Positions 63,480-64,000 of a DNA stretch of 64,000 nucleotides are shown piece by piece; position 1 is the stretch's first letter; the number at the start of each line of letters is the position of its first letter. Source of the DNA: Diplolepis rosae (taxonomy: Eukaryota; Arthropoda; Insecta; Hymenoptera; Diplolepididae); assembly GCA_030998225.1 (NCBI GenBank), contig JAPYXD010000469.1:1550001-1614000 (forward strand), given 5' to 3'. The translations under genes were made by a program, and so were the position numbers. The notes beneath the pieces are model-generated. The model did no database searches. It saw nothing but the letters and a program-made list of their open reading frames with translations, and was not told the DNA's origin.

Positions 63480-64000
63480 AAAGACTGCCTGTACAGGACG
63501 CTTCAGATTGCGATGTGAAACGCATTTCCACCACTGAGAAAATGGTCCAAAAGATACATGAATTTTTCGGGATAAAAAAAAACATACTCTTGGTAGGAAG
63601 GTGAAACTGTATTAAACGCAGTGTTAAGAGCGTCAGGGATGATGGCTGCCAGACAGTTCCAAAAACTGTAGTGAGCAGTACTTCGGACTTGCGGAAACGG
63701 ACGAAAGAGCCAACCGTAAGCCTATAGGCGACTGCAGCCAAGAATCCGGAGGTAAGAAGGTCTAAGCATCTATAAAGGAAGAGGAATGGGTGGAGCTCCC
63801 AACCAGGAAGAACCTCCGGACGCAAAAACTTAAACCGGATGCTAAGAAACCGGAGTGGCCAAGGCGTGCTTGCCCAGAAGTGAAGCTAATAAAGCCCGCT
63901 GAGGGAGTGAGCTACGCGGCCAATTTAAAAAACCTCAAGAAGCGCGTCAAACCTGACGAACTAGGGTTCACAGTCCAAGGAATTAGGGAGACTCGCTCTA
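63480..64000 (+). pseudogene. non-LTR retrotransposon ORF1 (gag-like), runs off the window
   Basis: Plus-strand pieces in shifting frames: DVKRISTTEKMVQKIHEFFG, ETVLNAVLRASGMMAARQFQ, TVVSSTSDLRKRTKEPTVSL, then KEEEWVELPTRKNLRTQKLK, PDAKKPEWPRRACPEVKLIK, PAEGVSYAANLKNLKKRVKP, DELGFTVQGIRETRS. The basic Pro/Arg-rich linker followed by KPAEGxSYAxxLKxLKxxVxPxxLGxxVxxIRxTR is the ORF1 signature of R1/jockey-type elements before the CCHC knuckles, which would lie beyond 64000. Frameshifts in the first part; the last 190 bp are open. Confidence 0.8.

Noticed and set aside
63190..63825. 211-codon minus frame at the right edge.
   Set aside because: Plus-strand codons in the same place show ORF1 motifs of a non-LTR element; the minus frame has no recognisable domain.

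Overview
The window looks like a transposon-saturated, AT-rich insect chromosome segment. It has spliced genes with GT-AG introns, arthropod mariner, Tc1, piggyBac, hAT and R1/jockey-like remnants, and a conserved insect-type spinster transporter. The order of insect is not decided by the sequence; a hymenopteran is my guess only. I see no bacterial operons, rRNA genes, ordinary tRNA genes or CRISPR arrays.

The only host gene I can support is on the minus strand, from 62747 down to 41194: eight 3' exons of a spinster-type MFS transporter (437 codons plus stop). All seven internal junctions keep phase and use GT-AG sites. The first exons lie beyond the right edge. Its introns are packed with mobile DNA: mariner and IS630-like fragments in intron A-B, MITEs and a THAP-bearing element in B-C, Tc1, mariner, pogo-like and foldback elements in the 7.99-kb intron D-E, one interrupted MITE filling about 96% of intron F-G, and three hairpin repeats in G-H.

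Regions: 1-3.6 kb holds repeat arms and a THAP-domain relic. 3.6-6.0 kb is a mariner interrupted by a piggyBac derivative and by a hAT-type MITE. 7.8-11.4 kb has an IS630-like transposase relic and nested inverted-repeat elements. 13.2-14.9 kb has MITEs built from short degenerate words. 17.4-21.3 kb is a pyrimidine-rich tandem array split by a retroelement-like insert with an LTR-like block, a 39-residue tandem repeat ORF and three similar stem-loops. 22-26.3 kb holds MITEs, a second THAP relic and a hAT-type element carrying a TTAA MITE. 28.4 kb and 42.5 kb carry a tRNA-like foldback repeat. 29.6-32.4 kb is a mariner relic joined to a non-LTR retrotransposon cut by a nearly intact Tc1 element. 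32.8-35.8 kb is a multi-layer nest ending in a foldback element with 142-bp tandem units. 35.8-40 kb is quiet. 63.5-64 kb is the ORF1 of a non-LTR element running off the edge.

The elements work together mainly as a layered record: younger insertions split older ones, so relative ages can be read from interruptions. I found no convincing new multi-gene system. The least explained signals are the stem-loop trio at 18.57-18.69 kb, the tRNA-like foldback with an inverted core, the foldback with tandem units, and the many unrelated inverted-repeat families that all sit at TTAA.
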